Shown: positions 34,337 through 46,665, counted from the stretch's first letter. The stretch: DNA of 64,000 bases from Gentiana macrophylla (GCA_026214975.1 CM047806.1:76981491-77045490), one strand, 5' to 3'. Made by a program: numbers and translations. Notes: a model not told the origin generated them from the letters alone.

Positions 34337-37300
34337 ATGAGTTTAGTCCTCGAAACTCGCCAGAGCTTGCCCGCCAAATCTAACGCTTCAAACCAACACG
34401 CATTTCAAATCTTAAGCTACCAACTTCTAAACTTTTCATGGTCCATCTCTAAGGTTCCCACTCATTCCCGAACTTAGATGCTACTCAACCGAACCCGAAA
34501 CCCTTTCAAGCTTTGCACTACACTCCTTCTTGTCTTCAAAAGATTCTAAGATCCAGATTAAACTTTTCATCCCTAAACACCATTTATTACCTCAAGACAT
34601 CTCCATAAGCCAACATGACAGTTCAACTTAGCTTTCACTATCCCTTACAAAACACTTGCGGTTTAGTCATTCTGCAATTCACATCTTATTCCAACCTCCT
34701 TAAAAGAACAACTCCAAAGAGAATCAACACACATGAAGGATTGGATTTCGAGCCTACTAGGATTTTTCCTCAACCTACCAACAAGAAATTTCCATACCTA
34801 AGACCAAGACATCCTAGTCTTACACAATTCACCTTACACTTCAAGAGATACTTCCTCATTCAAATCACTTTACCACAACAAACTTGAAAAACTCACCAAA
34901 ACTCGTTATCATCAAAACCACATCCCGGTTCAAAGATTTGATGAAACTATTCATCTTTTAGTACAAGGTTAATGCCCTAGCAGGTCTTATACAAACTATT
35001 CCAAAACCTGTCATTTCCTACCACTGTTACACGTCTAAACTGGGGAAACGGAACTTACAACGGACTTAAAAGGTCACCTCTAAAACTAAAGGCAACTTCA
35101 GGTAGCGATTCCGAACTCCAAGGGAAGAACAAAACACTTTCGTTTCAACACAAAAGCATAAGATTTTAGAATCTATTCTTGAATAAAACTTGAAATCAAA
35201 TGTTGATATGAAAACACTCAAAGATCTAAAAACAACTTTTGATTCTTTCAGCTATTACATATAGCTTTAAATGAAATTACTTCGAAAGCACAAAAGACAC
35301 GGTGAGGTACTTTATGAAAAAATCTTTTACCGGTTTTAAGGGAAGGAACAACATCCACATACTGTTTGAAGTAAAAAACTCAAACGATTATATATTTACC
35401 GAGCTTGGAAGATTTCATAACGAAAGAAAAAAATGATACTTGATTTTGAATAAGGGGTAACATCGAAATGAACTTTTGATGAATCGGTTTAAGATAACCA
35501 ATTCTGAAGGGATTAACAAGAAGGATTGTTTGACCACAAAAAGAAATTGAAAGGTGAAAAGTCGTGTACTAGCAAATAACACAACTAGGGAAGCTAAAAA
35601 AAGAGTATAAAACTCATACAACAAATAATGTGTCTGAGTTGAAACTAGGAAAAGGTATACTTAGAGTAAGGTGCATGACGTCACTGAACGCCTAAAAGAA
35701 GGTTCCAAGATTGGGTAAAGTTTACTTACTCTGAAAAGGTTAGGTGGTTGATTGGCACATCAACATGAACTTGTTCAATTAGCACTCGGGAAGAGAAGGG
35801 TTTCAAAGTTGATTCAAAATTGAAAGATGCGTATTAAATCAAAAATGCTAAGGATTAGTATCAAAAATTACAAAAAACACCTTGAAGATGATATTCTTTA
35901 AAAGAAGAAGCATTTTGTAAATCAAGGTGGTTAAGGAAGAACTCTTGTTGTCTTGAAAAGCAAATTACATTTACAAGAGTGTCAACGATTAAAACCAAAC
36001 AGAATGTGTCATGCACAAAACTTAAGAACGTCCAAATTAGAGAAAGAGAATGTTTGGACTTGAAACGATAAGTTTGAAACATTAGTTATTGATTGGATTG
36101 TCAAAAGAGTCCCAATCCATGAGAATCCTGAAAAAGATTGCTTAACAACAAAGGTTGGAGAACCAAAGTTGAGCACCCAAAAAGGTAGAACAACTTGAGG
36201 GAAACAAAAGGAAAGGATAAGAGTATTTACTATGAAAATGCTCTTTGGATTAAAATCAAGAATACAATTAGTATTGAGGTGATGCAAAAGAAATTGCTCA
36301 AAATCTTCATGCGGATACAATATGCCAAGAACTTGAGAGTGCCAATATGATAGAAGTTGAGTTTAACTGAAACTATTTCAAAAGTAACTCGGTACACAAC
36401 TATCTTTTCTTGAAGCGGGAGTCTAAAAGTTCATACGAGACAGGATGTGCATACGCCAAAAAGAGATTGTTACAAAAAGATTAGAGATCTTACCAAGCAC
36501 AAAGACACACACTTAAAAGAATGCATTATCAAGAACATAAAATTTAACCACAACAAAAACATTCTTTATAGAAGGTAGTTAAGAGTAAACATAAGTAGAC
36601 AAAAATATTTTGTCGGACTTCATTTAAGAAGGAAGTTGAAAATTTAACACAACAATTACAAAATAATAAGGAAGCTTGTTTCTCAAATTAAAAATAGTAG
36701 AACAATGAGAATTTCTTTTAAAATAAATCATAAGGTAGTATACTTTTAAAACAAAACAAGGCAAAAGGCTGTAAGGTTTACTTGGGGTGCAATTTGTTTG
36801 AAAGGGAACTTGGGTGGTGAAGGTCAAAAGGAAGCAAGAACGTATGTGGTGTGTTGAAAGGTAACGACTTGTTTACTCATGAACGGAAAGTGTTAAAACA
36901 ACAACCCACACAACCTTCCTACCAGACTTCTAAGACTAGGAACAACTTAAACTCAGAGAAACGACTCCTCAAAACTATTCTTCGGAACACAACAAAAGTA
37001 TACCACAACCCTACAACAATAAGGTGAGGATTACCATTTCAGATTATGCAGATGAGAAATTGAAATTACTTCGTGCTATGTGATTGAAAATTAAAGACAT
37101 GTATAACTCAAATGAAAATGATTTTGAGAATGAAGAAAGATGAGAATTATAGATTTTGGAGGTTGCTATGTGATAACCAAAATATGGAATGTCTTTGAAC
37201 ATGAAGGAACTAGTCAAATACAACTATTTCTGTTCGAAAGAAAAGTTTGTAAAAATCTTTTTCCAAGCTGGCAAACACCAACATAAGTTTCAAATTGTTT

Positions 37301-38184
37301 TCAAAGCAGGAATGAATTGTACTTGGGTCAAAAGAGATAATGTAGATCATAGTGTTGGTCATGGCATATTCAAGGATCAAATCATTTGAATATGTATGAT
37401 TTATTAAAACAGATTAAGGAAAGATGATCAACACTATTCCTTGTTCAAACATGAATTCCAAATGTTGTTTTGAAATTCAAAATTGTAACCCTTTTTGAAA
37501 AGTTACGTCGATGTAAAAGAAGAAATTTTATAAAATGAAACCTTTCTTGATTAGTAGGACTTCCAAATTTTATGAGGTAAGGAAAAATGGTTGTACACTG
37601 AAACAAACATGCAAATTAAACCATGTGACCATGATGCTTAGAGGAAAGTTACAAACGGTGAGGAAAAATTGTATGCTAGAGGCAAGGAAGCATGTAACAA
37701 TGAATATTTGAATTTTAAAGATTATACCATGAATGAAAAAGCTTAAAGTTCTCAAGTGCAAATGACAATGCAAAAACTTGATCAAAATAAAAGTTTGAAT
37801 GAATATAAATAAGCCGGAATCCTTGAAAAACGATGAATCAAATAAAATAAAGCATTGATGAAAAGAAGGATCCGTAAAGTTTAAGGAAAACTGAGAGGTT
37901 TCATTAAAGGTATTTTAACGAAGCCCAACTTGAAAGTTCACCACCTTAAGACGTAGGCCTGAAACTCCTATCTTAAGAAGGTTCACTTAAAAAGACTCAC
38001 ACATAGCTTAAGGTCACACTACCCAAGCTGAGGGATTCTAATGTTACGAGTTCTAACAGTTAAAAGATCTAACTTAGGAGGTTACAACTTGAAAAGTATA
38101 ACCTCAAAATCTACAACTTAAAGGTTTAAACTTGATATTATTACATCTTAAGACATCTAAACTTATGCAGCGGTGTTACTTCAT
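34337..38184 (-). other. LARD internal region without recognisable genes
   Basis: About 3.8 kb, AT-rich and purine-biased on the + strand. ORFs reach only about 100 codons and none resembles gag, protease, RT, RNase H or integrase. Such elements must be mobilised by enzymes from another element. Confidence 0.75.
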
Positions 38185-38196
38185 TCTCTGATACCA
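38185..38196 (-). promoter_or_regulatory. Primer binding site of the chromovirus-like LARD
   Basis: TGGTATCAGAGA on the minus strand, two bases after the LTR end (GTAACA), matching the initiator-Met tRNA site except the last base. Confidence 0.85.
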
Positions 38197-38198
38197 AC

Positions 38199-40419
38199 TG
38201 TTACGACCCTGATCCGGATACCGAGTCCTTAACTGGAAAAGGATGCCCGGCACGTATATAATTAAAATATATCAATTATATACGTAAGCCTGACATCATC
38301 AATAACAGAGAACAAGCAGAAAACAAAAACAAAGACTCGGGAAAAACTTTAAAATATCACTACAACGATCGACAAGTAACACGGGGCTGCAACTAAAACC
38401 AATATCCCAAGAAAAATACACAAGGTTGAATATTCATTCAACTATTACAAACCATTCTTTACAAACCAAAGATACATCTGTCTTCATCTAATACAAAAGA
38501 CAAGGAAGATTCTATACCATTATTACAACAGGAAAGAAAGATAGACTTCAACATCTGAAACTCCGGAAACCACCCTTAAGCGATCTCCAAGTCAACCTAC
38601 AACAAAACCACCTTCTCGGGGTGGGGACAACAACATGCTAAAGGGTAAGTACATACGTACTTAATAAAGGGTAGAAGCACCGAATCTACACTTGCTATGT
38701 CATAAGAATCATCATTAATAATAATAATAATATCACAAGGCAAGTCAAACAAACATAATAACATATATGTTTCACTTGCTCACAACACTCTACTAGTCTT
38801 ACTAGTAGACACAACCAAGTAAGACATTTGTTACATACTAATCTAAGGAAACTTTGCATGGTGAATACTGAACCATGACACATTCAACAACTCATATGAC
38901 ACGAGTATCTAAAACGTGTGGAATATTACACGAGTCCAGCACAAGTATCTAAAAAGTGCGGAGGTGTAATAGTTCCATGATGCGTTACAAAAACGTGCCT
39001 CACCAAGACTAACATGCTTTAGCTTTTAGACTCATCAAGTACGTATTTAAGCGATTAATCTAACCACCTATGTTCATTACACACAAAAGGCTTCTTAGGA
39101 CCACTAGACCCTAGGTCAACTCTACATTACACTACTTAACACATTGCACAGAAATATATGGAATCTAATCCAATACCCACGAGGCTAAGAAATAAGGCTT
39201 CCGGTGATCCCGAGTATCTCCCTGCAGAGGGTCTCCACAAGGTGCTGAGCCAAATACACCAGAAACTGAACCCTTAATTTCGTCATGTTACAATTAAGAC
39301 ATTGATCTCAACTCAAAATCACATATGGCCAAATGTAGAGTGTTCCAATGCTCCCGTGAGACACGGTGCAGAACCAAAGTCACTAGAACACGTACACTTG
39401 ACTTTACAACATTCCACATAACTCTCTATTCCATTTTTCCTTGAAAATCAGCCAAGTAATTCCATGTTTTCTTCACCATATTAAACACTAAATCTACTCC
39501 AAATCCATACAAAATAATACGAGAATTATTCTACAACATGCTTATAACATTATACTAGATCTAAACACCAACATAAATATTATACTAGATCTAAACTCCA
39601 ACGTAAATATTATACTAGATCTAAACGCCAATATAAATATTAAATCTAAACACCAATTACTATAAAACATGCTTGGAGTGAAAAGCTATAAACTTTGAAT
39701 CCAAAACACTTCTAACACTTTATAAAAACCAAATCTAACATTTTTACAAGTAATGGGCAAGATTTAAAGGCTACTAACAAGTAAAGATTCGGTTGAACTC
39801 CCCTTTACCTTTGATTTCACGAAAAGCTCCAAGAACACTCCAAGAAGATTTAAATCCACAAGAAAAGCTTCTAGACAACCCACTTTGAATCTACCACCAA
39901 AACAAAGTTCTACGAGTACAACAACCTTTAAAACATTTAAAAGCTAAGAAAAGACTCAAGAACACTTATAGATCTAGAAAATAAGTTTTCAAAACTCTTA
40001 CCCGATCGTAGTGAAACTTGTATCAAAATTAAGCTCTCTTCATGGTGAACATTTTGGTGTAATTGGTTTGTGATTTTGACAGCCGGATTGATCGGAAATG
40101 GGAAAAATCCATTTTCTTCTCTCTCTTTCTTTTTCTCCTCTCTTTCTCTCTTTTCTTTGCTCTCTTCCTCTCAAAGCTGCGCAGGATTTTGGGATAAGAA
40201 ATGAAAAGGGTTTTGGGGTGAAATCGGGTTTAAATAGGGGTCGGTACATTTATGTTTTTGCCCTTACTAAAAATTACACCTTTAGAATACCCTAAATACC
40301 TTTAACATTTATCTTGACTCTATTTATTTAATTAAAACATAACCCATTAAAAATATCGAGGTACACATAAAAATCATAAAAAGACATTTATACCCTTTAC
40401 GGAGATACGGGGTATCACA
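38199..40419 (-). repeat. LARD LTR (5' LTR in element orientation, 2221 bp)
   Basis: TGTTACGACC to GGTATCACA on the + strand; pairs with 32068-34321. Followed by TTCGG. Confidence 0.92.
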
Positions 40420-42030
40420 TTCGGGCTCAGAATCCGAAAACGCATCTGAAAATCTTACGAGAACAAGACACTTAGCAAGTCCCTCGAATTCATTGAACGG
40501 CTTAAGAGACACTTTTATTTTTGACTCGTGATAATCAATTACTGAGATAACAACTTAACTCCAAAGGAAATACCTAAGACACAATGTGCGAACCGCAACC
40601 CCCGCCCAATACAAAGACGCGATTAACCTAGGCACCCGTATGACCGAGAAATTGTTGGAAGCGACACGTTTACAGAGCTGCTAGCAAAAGTGTCTGTGGA
40701 TTGAATCATATTGATCGGGTAGGGAATGATAGGGGAAATTAGAAAAATTCTAAGGTTTAAGTGCGTGGAATCTAATGAGCAAACCAGTTGCAAAGCCATC
40801 ATCAGCTCGACATGGGCTTGGTCGAAGTGAAAATGAAGAGAGATTATTGTTGAATCATGTACTATAAACATTTTTCCAAATGATACCATGATAAGCGAAT
40901 CCGAGATCACTCCCTCACGGTGGATCGACCTCAATCGTCCTTAGCATATATAAAACCTAAAATGGTACTACATGTAGAGTTCGGAATGAGTCATGGCATT
41001 CATTCTCTCATTTATTAATGTGAATTATAACGCTTTCTTATAAATAAACACTCAACCCGCCGAACCTGGCGGGACGAGTTCATTTATGTCCACTCTACAT
41101 TTACGAGGCCATCATTCAGTTACGAGGCCATCATCTGCTCGACATGGGCTTGGTCGAAGTGAAAAGGAAGATAGATTATTGTTGGCTCATGTACTATAAA
41201 CAATTTTCTAAATGACACCATGATAAGAGATCTGAGATCACTCCCTCACGATGGATCGACCTCAATCGTCCTTAGCATACAGTAAACTTAAAAAGGTACT
41301 ACATGTAGAGTTCGTACTCGAGTCATGACATTCATTTTCTCATTTATTAATATGAATTATTACGTTTTCTTATTAATAAACACTCGACCCGTCGAACGAG
41401 TCATGACATTCATTTTCTCATTTATTAATATGAATTATTACGTTTTCTTATTAATAAACACTCGACCCGTCGAACGTGACGGGACGAGTTCATGTACGTC
41501 CGACTCTACATTTATCCTTGGTACCTGATCAATTATTTCACTTCGGTTATTTTGCAACACAAAGTAAAGAAAAAGACTCAATTTGTTTCCGATAAGCTCG
41601 CACTTATATGCCTTCAACATTGTAAAAAATAAAGGGCCATCATACTAGCTCGGCAGTTTGATATACAGACTGACTGGGGACTCGAAAGTTCAAAAAATTT
41701 CGGCAATATCATACAAATTCGGAACAAAAACATGCAACAATCAGAACCAAATTCAAGTCGAGCCTAAAATTTATACAAATCAACGTCACAAAGTCATGGC
41801 AAACAAAGTCGAAAAGCAAGGCCGAAATTAAAGTCGAAAAGAAAGGCTGAAATTAATGTTGAATAGAGAAGCTGTTATAGACCGTGTTCGAAATAACGGC
41901 GATCAAGAAGGTTATAAATATTACAGATCAAAACAAATCAAATCACTGAGTAGGATTCTCTCCGCGAGTCTAGGCGGCTCTGAGGAAGGATCGCCAACAT
42001 CGCATCCAACTGAAGGGCATGTCCCATGGC
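40420..42030 (+). other. Tat element B internal region with tandem repeats
   Basis: No coding domain. Contains two units of about 332 bp (from 40796 and 41128, both starting CCATCATC-GCTCGACATGGG) and a 78-bp tandem duplication at 41320-41475. The location between pol and the accessory ORF matches the variable 3' untranslated region of Tat elements. Confidence 0.65.
40796..41500 (+). repeat. Tandem repeat, ~332-bp period, with nested 78-bp duplication
   Basis: CTCGACATGGGCTTGGTCGA, CCTCAATCGTCCTTAGCATA and GGTACTACATGTAGAGTTCG each occur twice about 331-332 bases apart. In the second unit, TCATGACATTCATTTTCTCA recurs at 41323 and 41401. A third related segment lies at 31755-31850. Confidence 0.9.
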
Positions 42031-43030
42031 GTCATTGGTAACTAGTTTAGGAATAATTTACCCACCAGTGATTGTGATCCCAACATGTGGCGTGCTGAGG
42101 TGTTCAGTGACCTCTCCCCCATCCATTTTGCTTTGCAACAAGGCTGACAGATTTCCTGGCTCAACCTCCGGCGGAACCCACACTTCAACACCAGTAGTTT
42201 GCTGCTTCTTCACAAAATTCTCCAATATCATTAGTGTATAGCACCTGTGCATGGAAGGATCTGACGGTCGGGTTTAATATCTTGGAGTTCAACCATTTAA
42301 ACAGTTTTTCCAAAGGAGGGGCATTCTCGTCCTGATCCCTCAAAAGGCATCTCGCTACATGATAGTAGCCTTGGTCGAAGCCCCTCTCCATAGATGACAG
42401 CATAACGTCCCCATTGTCTTGGGACTCATTGAAAGCAGCGATGGCCTATTCCCTGGCCTCCGCCAGCTTTTTCGATATCTGGGCATCGACATCTTACAGC
42501 TTTTGGGCGAGCCCTATGGCATGTTCCCTCTCATTGTTGAAAGAGGTGCAGACTTTCTCCTGCAACTCATTCAGCTCGAACATCACCTCGTTGAATCCCT
42601 TGGCCCTTTGCTCGCTAAGGGTCTGAAGATGGCTGGCCTTATTTTGTGCCTGAATATTCACCCGATTTACAAACGTCTCCTCCTCATCGATCCGGTTCTC
42701 AACTAAGGCCCCCTCTCATCGGCCTTCTCCAAGTCACCCAGTAGGTCCTTCGCCTTCTTGTCCGATGACACCCTTTCATCCTCCATTTTGTTATGAATCA
42801 TTATGCACTGCCTCTCTGCCGTTGACATATGAAAAGGAACAATATTTAAGTGCATCAGTTAGACATATGGTACCGATGAGTTAACAGTAAGTCAAGTCTC
42901 CCAAATAGCACTAACAAAAATAAATACAAGTCGAACGAAATTACCGGAATTGAAAGGATGCCCATCAGCCCATAGATTTCATCACGCTTTTCAAGGAACT
43001 TTCCTGATCGAGATCAGAATGAAACGAGTC
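42031..43030 (-). pseudogene. Antisense accessory ORF remnant of Tat element B
   Basis: On the minus strand, broken frames encode a Glu/Lys/Leu-rich coiled-coil-like stretch (MEDERVSSDKKAKDLLGDL at about 42785) and a block GFDQGYYHVARCLL near 42370 with ENAPPLEKL. A short upstream exon-like piece (42952-43020) ends at a GT donor (GTAATTTC). The layout mirrors the accessory gene at 43851-45818, whose last exon is also coiled-coil-like. It is antisense to the gag at 31176, as in Tat elements. Stop codons at 42495 and elsewhere show decay. The N-terminal exon is absent. Confidence 0.55.
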
Positions 43031-43039
43031 AACAATTGG

Positions 43040-43850
43040 GTCTTTCTTGTTCTAGGATTACATAGAGAGTGATCCTGGTTATTGTAATAATGGACTGAAC
43101 TTAATGAATAAGTTGCCTACGTATCCAAGTATATACTTGGAATCAAGTCCAACCGTAGTTCAGGCGGTTACCGGTGATAATGGGATTAATGGGCGGTTAT
43201 ATAAACCCCCACGCCTCACGTTCAGTCATAACTGCTTTTTATTCCAGATGAGTACGTCTCCGATCTGCTTCCTCTGGTCAGGGACCTACCCTGGCCTGAT
43301 TAGCCTTCTTCCTTCAGTCGGGACACACGCCTCGATCGCCTTGCTTTTTCGTCGTGGACTGTCCCGATCGACTTGCTTCCTCCGGGTCGTGGATCTCCCT
43401 AGCCTCGATCGACCTATTTCTTCGGGTCGCAGTGGTGCCCAGATCGGGTCTGACTACGTCTGCTCGCGGTTCGCTTTGCCCTACTTGACACGTGGACTGA
43501 TCCGGGTCACCCCTAATCAAAGCCCCCCAGATCTTAATCGATCAGGTCTGGCCTTTAAAATGGATTAAGATCTGAAGTTCAAAGTCGCTCCATGTGTACC
43601 GTCCAGATGGCCCATCAACCCTTGTCTCGGTTAACTCAAACGTCACCATAACTGCACACGCTTTGTCTCTTCAATCAATGCGTAGTCCAAGCGTCCCATC
43701 TCTTGGTTAAAGGCTATTAAATCTATCGGATTCTGCAAGCACCCATCATTATTTAAAGATACAGACATCCAATTTGGCAGATTTGCTCCCTCACTTAACA
43801 AGTAAGTCCTTCATCTTTGTGCGATAACAATTTGTTCTTTTTTACTCCTT
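43040..43850 (-). repeat. Probable LTR region of Tat element A (boundaries uncertain)
   Basis: It lies beyond the accessory gene, where the 3' LTR of element A (minus strand) is expected. It contains TTGCCTACGTATCC near 43111, a phrase common near plant LTR ends, TTATATAAACCCCC at 43197 and TATTTAAAG at 43749. The 154-codon ORF at 43104-43568 has no recognisable domain. The other LTR is not in the window, so ends cannot be fixed. Confidence 0.4.
43749..43757 (+). promoter_or_regulatory. TATA-like candidate for the antisense accessory gene
   Basis: TATTTAAAG about 95 bases before ATG 43851, on the strand of the accessory gene and inside the presumed LTR. Confidence 0.3.
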
Positions 43851-45818
43851 ATGAATCCAAATCAATCTGAAATTTCCAATCCCGGTGAAAATCCTCTCTT
43901 CTCTATTCTTCCCCCTCATCTGATTGCTTCTATTGTCCCTACTCTTGTCGAATCGCCCCGACCGAGTGTAATATTTCCGGCTTGTCCGCACCGATACGTG
44001 CGCTGAAGAGGACCTACGAGACTAAGAAAATGATGGCTTGCCATGCCATCAACTCCAAACTAAAGGATTCGGATATCACTGACATCTGTGATAGGTTTGG
44101 GTTAAACAAGAACATTTATGCCCCTATCCGACCCTTTTTGGAAAAAGTGCTGCTTTGCTCCTCCTCTGCATCTTGCATCGTTTATAAAGAACAGTTTGAA
44201 TGCGCTCTCAGATTCCCTCTTCCTCCAGCTTTCCTAGAAATACTCCGATATTATGACTTGGGGCTTGGTCAGATAGTCCCCAATAGCATAAGGGCCATTA
44301 CAGGTTTTTTGATTTGGTGTAGGTGTTTTGTGACCCCTTTTTCTTTACAACTTTTCAGAACCTTTTATCAATGCAAACAAGTTAAGAAGAATCCTTGCTG
44401 GTATTGCTTCTGTAGAAGAACCGATAATTTGAGTGGGGTTCGCTTGATTAAGAAAACCGACCAATCTTTCTCTGATTGGAAAAAGCACTTTTTCTTCATT
44501 AGGCACAACACCACTAGGGATCTAGGTAAGTGGAATACCTCAACTAAGAACAATGATGTTTTAGAGAGCAAAGCGGATAAGAAGTTGTTGAAGGATATCA
44601 GTGCGTCCCCGATATATCTGGGTTTGAGAAATTACAGTTCCAATCTAATCGATGCTGCCCACTTTGAGATTGCTGGCCCAGAACCTTACGTTGAGCTATC
44701 TGAGGAGAGATATAATTTGAGTAGGACCTCTTATTCTGTACATTTTCGTTTTCCTTTATGGCGTGTCTTTAATTAAATTTTTTTGTTGTTGGCATTTGCA
44801 GTGGCGAGCTTTACTGATATCATCCAGATTGCTGATGAGATATCACCTCCCCGTGGTCAGGGTGCATCCGACCCTGTTGTCAACCCAAACGTGCCAGATC
44901 AGACTGCCAATCCTGTTGACATTCATCCAATTGAGCCCTCCAATGAGACAGATCAGGCTGATGGGGATACTGAGGCGACCGATGATTATCGGATTGTTTC
45001 TCACAGCGCTCTGGTAGAGACTACAGCTGAGACTAGGCGTGCTTCGAAACATATCAGGTCTCAAGATCATACTGGTGGGGATGCTGGGGCCTCCGAACGA
45101 GCTTTAGGGGAGAGATATGACTGGAAAGAATGGACTAACCAAGATCTGTCCAAATTTGTAAGATTCTTTTTCATAAGTAACAACCTGTCTCTCTTTTTTT
45201 TATAACTTTTCTCCTTATATTCCCTTCCAGGGAGCCAAACTGGGCAAAGAGGTCTTGTCCAGACTAAGAAGTTCTGGACAAGTTGAGGAAGACCTGTCCA
45301 GATCTCTGTCAGAGTGGAATGCCAAGTATGAAGATTTGTTGAGCACCTCTACGGCGGAGAAGATGGCATTGTCTGACGAGTTGAAGGCCAAAACTGATGA
45401 GTTCCAGGCCAACCTTGCTACTGCCACCCAAATCAAAACCAACCTAGAAGAGATGGTAGCTACGCTTGAGAAAGAGAGGGACATTTTGAAAAGTAAGCTG
45501 CCTGAGCACATTGCTGAAGCCCTTGCTAATTATAGGAGGTCTGATGAGCTAGCCGACAGCATCAAGATGTTATTTGCCCCAATCATCTGGCTTGGGTACT
45601 CCTCAGCCATTAAGGACATGAAAGCCGCTGGTCTCCATGTTGATTCTACCAAGCTTTCCCATGCGGGCTGGAATAGAAACGATGGATCTCAAATCTATGA
45701 GACCAGATTCAAGGAGTTCAGAGATGGAGTGGACCTGGTCTCCAAGTATGGCAAGAGGCCTCCACCTACTCAGACTGGCTCATCATCTCAGTCTCAAGTT
45801 TCCCCAAGTTCAAAGTGA
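43851..45818 (+). pseudogene. Antisense accessory gene of Tat element A, three exons, one frameshift
   Basis: ATG 43851 opens MNPNQSEISNPGENPLFSIL; the frame must shift near 43989 to continue as PIRALKRTYETKK. The rest of exon 1 fits the family named putative gypsy-type transposon (PF04195-like): FPLPPAFLEILRYYDLGLGQ, FLIWCRCFV, WKKHFFFI. Intron 1 probably runs 44721-44801 (TTGA|GTAGGA to TTTGCAG); the alternative GT at 44738 would break the frame. Exon 2 is acidic and Pro-rich to 45157. Intron 2 is 45158-45230 (GTAAGA to TTCCAG), phase 0. Exon 3 is a coiled coil (EDLSRSLSEWNAKYEDLL on) ending Ser/Gln-rich at TGA 45816-45818. Its role is unknown. Confidence 0.8.
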
Positions 45819-46089
45819 AATCATTTAGCCTATCCTCCATTTCAGTCTTGACTTCAAACATTATGTTTTGATGTTGTTGCCCTTCAATTTTGTTGTCTTT
45901 TGGAAACTTCTGAAATTTTGGTGCCCTTGGCACTATTTGCAATTTGTTTGACATGTTTTAATTTTTGCAACATAAGACATAAGTTTCCCTTTGTGCCTTG
46001 TATTTGAAGTTGTTGTGCCTTTGTTCCCCCCGGTATGACATGTGATTTGCTATGCAGCATATGTCATACTGTAATGAATTTCCTCATTT
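45819..46089. other. Spacer between accessory gene and tandem array
   Basis: T-rich on the + strand, probable 3' untranslated sequence of the antisense gene. No gene seen. Confidence 0.5.
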
Positions 46090-46665
46090 TAGGAACTACC
46101 GACCTGATCTGAGGTCTAGAGGTTAACGACCTGATCTGAGGTCTAAAAATGGTCTGATTTATCAGACATAACGTGTCACTCTTTTTTTAATTTTTTTAAT
46201 TTTAAAGATATATTGACCTGACCTGAGGTCTAGAAGTTACGACCTGACCTGAGGTTCAAATTGGTCTGATTTATCAGACTTAATGAATTTTCTCTTTTTA
46301 AGAGTTATGACCTGACCTGAGGTCTAGAAGTTGGCGACCTGACCTGAGGTCTTAGGAAGGTCTGATTTATCAGACTTAATGAGTTTTCTCTTTTTAAGAG
46401 TTATGACCTGACCTGAGGTTCAAATTGGTCTGATTTATCAGACTTAATGGATTTTCTCTTTATTAAGAGTTATGACCTGACCTGAGGTCTAGAAGTTTGT
46501 GACCTGACCTGAGGTCTTAAGATGGTCTGATTTATCAGACTTAATGAGTTTTCTCTTTTTAAGAGTTATGACCTGACCTGAGGTCTAGAAGTTGGTGACC
46601 TGACCTGAGGTCTTAGGATGGTCTGATTTATCAGACTTAATGAGTTTTCTCTTTTTAAGAGTTTA
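46090..46665 (-). repeat. Tandem repeat array in the Tat 3' region (~96-bp unit)
   Basis: GGTCTGATTTATCAGAC starts at 46151, 46263, 46359, 46427, 46523 and 46620, with spacings of 112, 96, 68, 96 and 97. Each unit also has GACCTGACCTGAGGT once or twice and most have TTTTCTCTTTTTAAGAGTT. TCTGATTTATCAGA is a near-palindrome. One unit is shortened. Confidence 0.95.

Larger units (their letters stand above)
32068..40419 (-). mobile_element. Complete chromovirus-like LARD, minus strand, non-coding
   Basis: LTRs at 32068-34321 and 38199-40419 enclose 3.9 kb. Target duplication TTCGG at 32063-32067 and 40420-40424 is perfect. On the minus strand the first LTR (TGTGATACCCC...GTAACA) is followed by TGGTATCAGAGA, and a tract GGAAGGGGGGAAGAA precedes the second LTR, so orientation is minus. 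The LTR ends and primer site resemble Tekay-type chromoviruses (inference). No gag or pol is recognisable. About a dozen differences in the first ~165 aligned LTR bases imply an older insertion than the copia-like LARD at 48141. Confidence 0.93.

Noticed and set aside
34337..38184. Hidden gag-pol in the chromovirus-like LARD
   Set aside because: No RT, integrase, RNase H or protease motif in any frame; ORFs are short and compositionally biased.
41325..41528. 67-codon ORF with a repeated 26-residue peptide
   Set aside because: The repeat arises because the 78-bp DNA duplication is a multiple of three; no sign of a real protein.
43104..43568. 154-codon plus-strand ORF
   Set aside because: It falls in the presumed Tat LTR, starts without context and resembles no family I know; GC-richer LTR sequence easily gives such an ORF.
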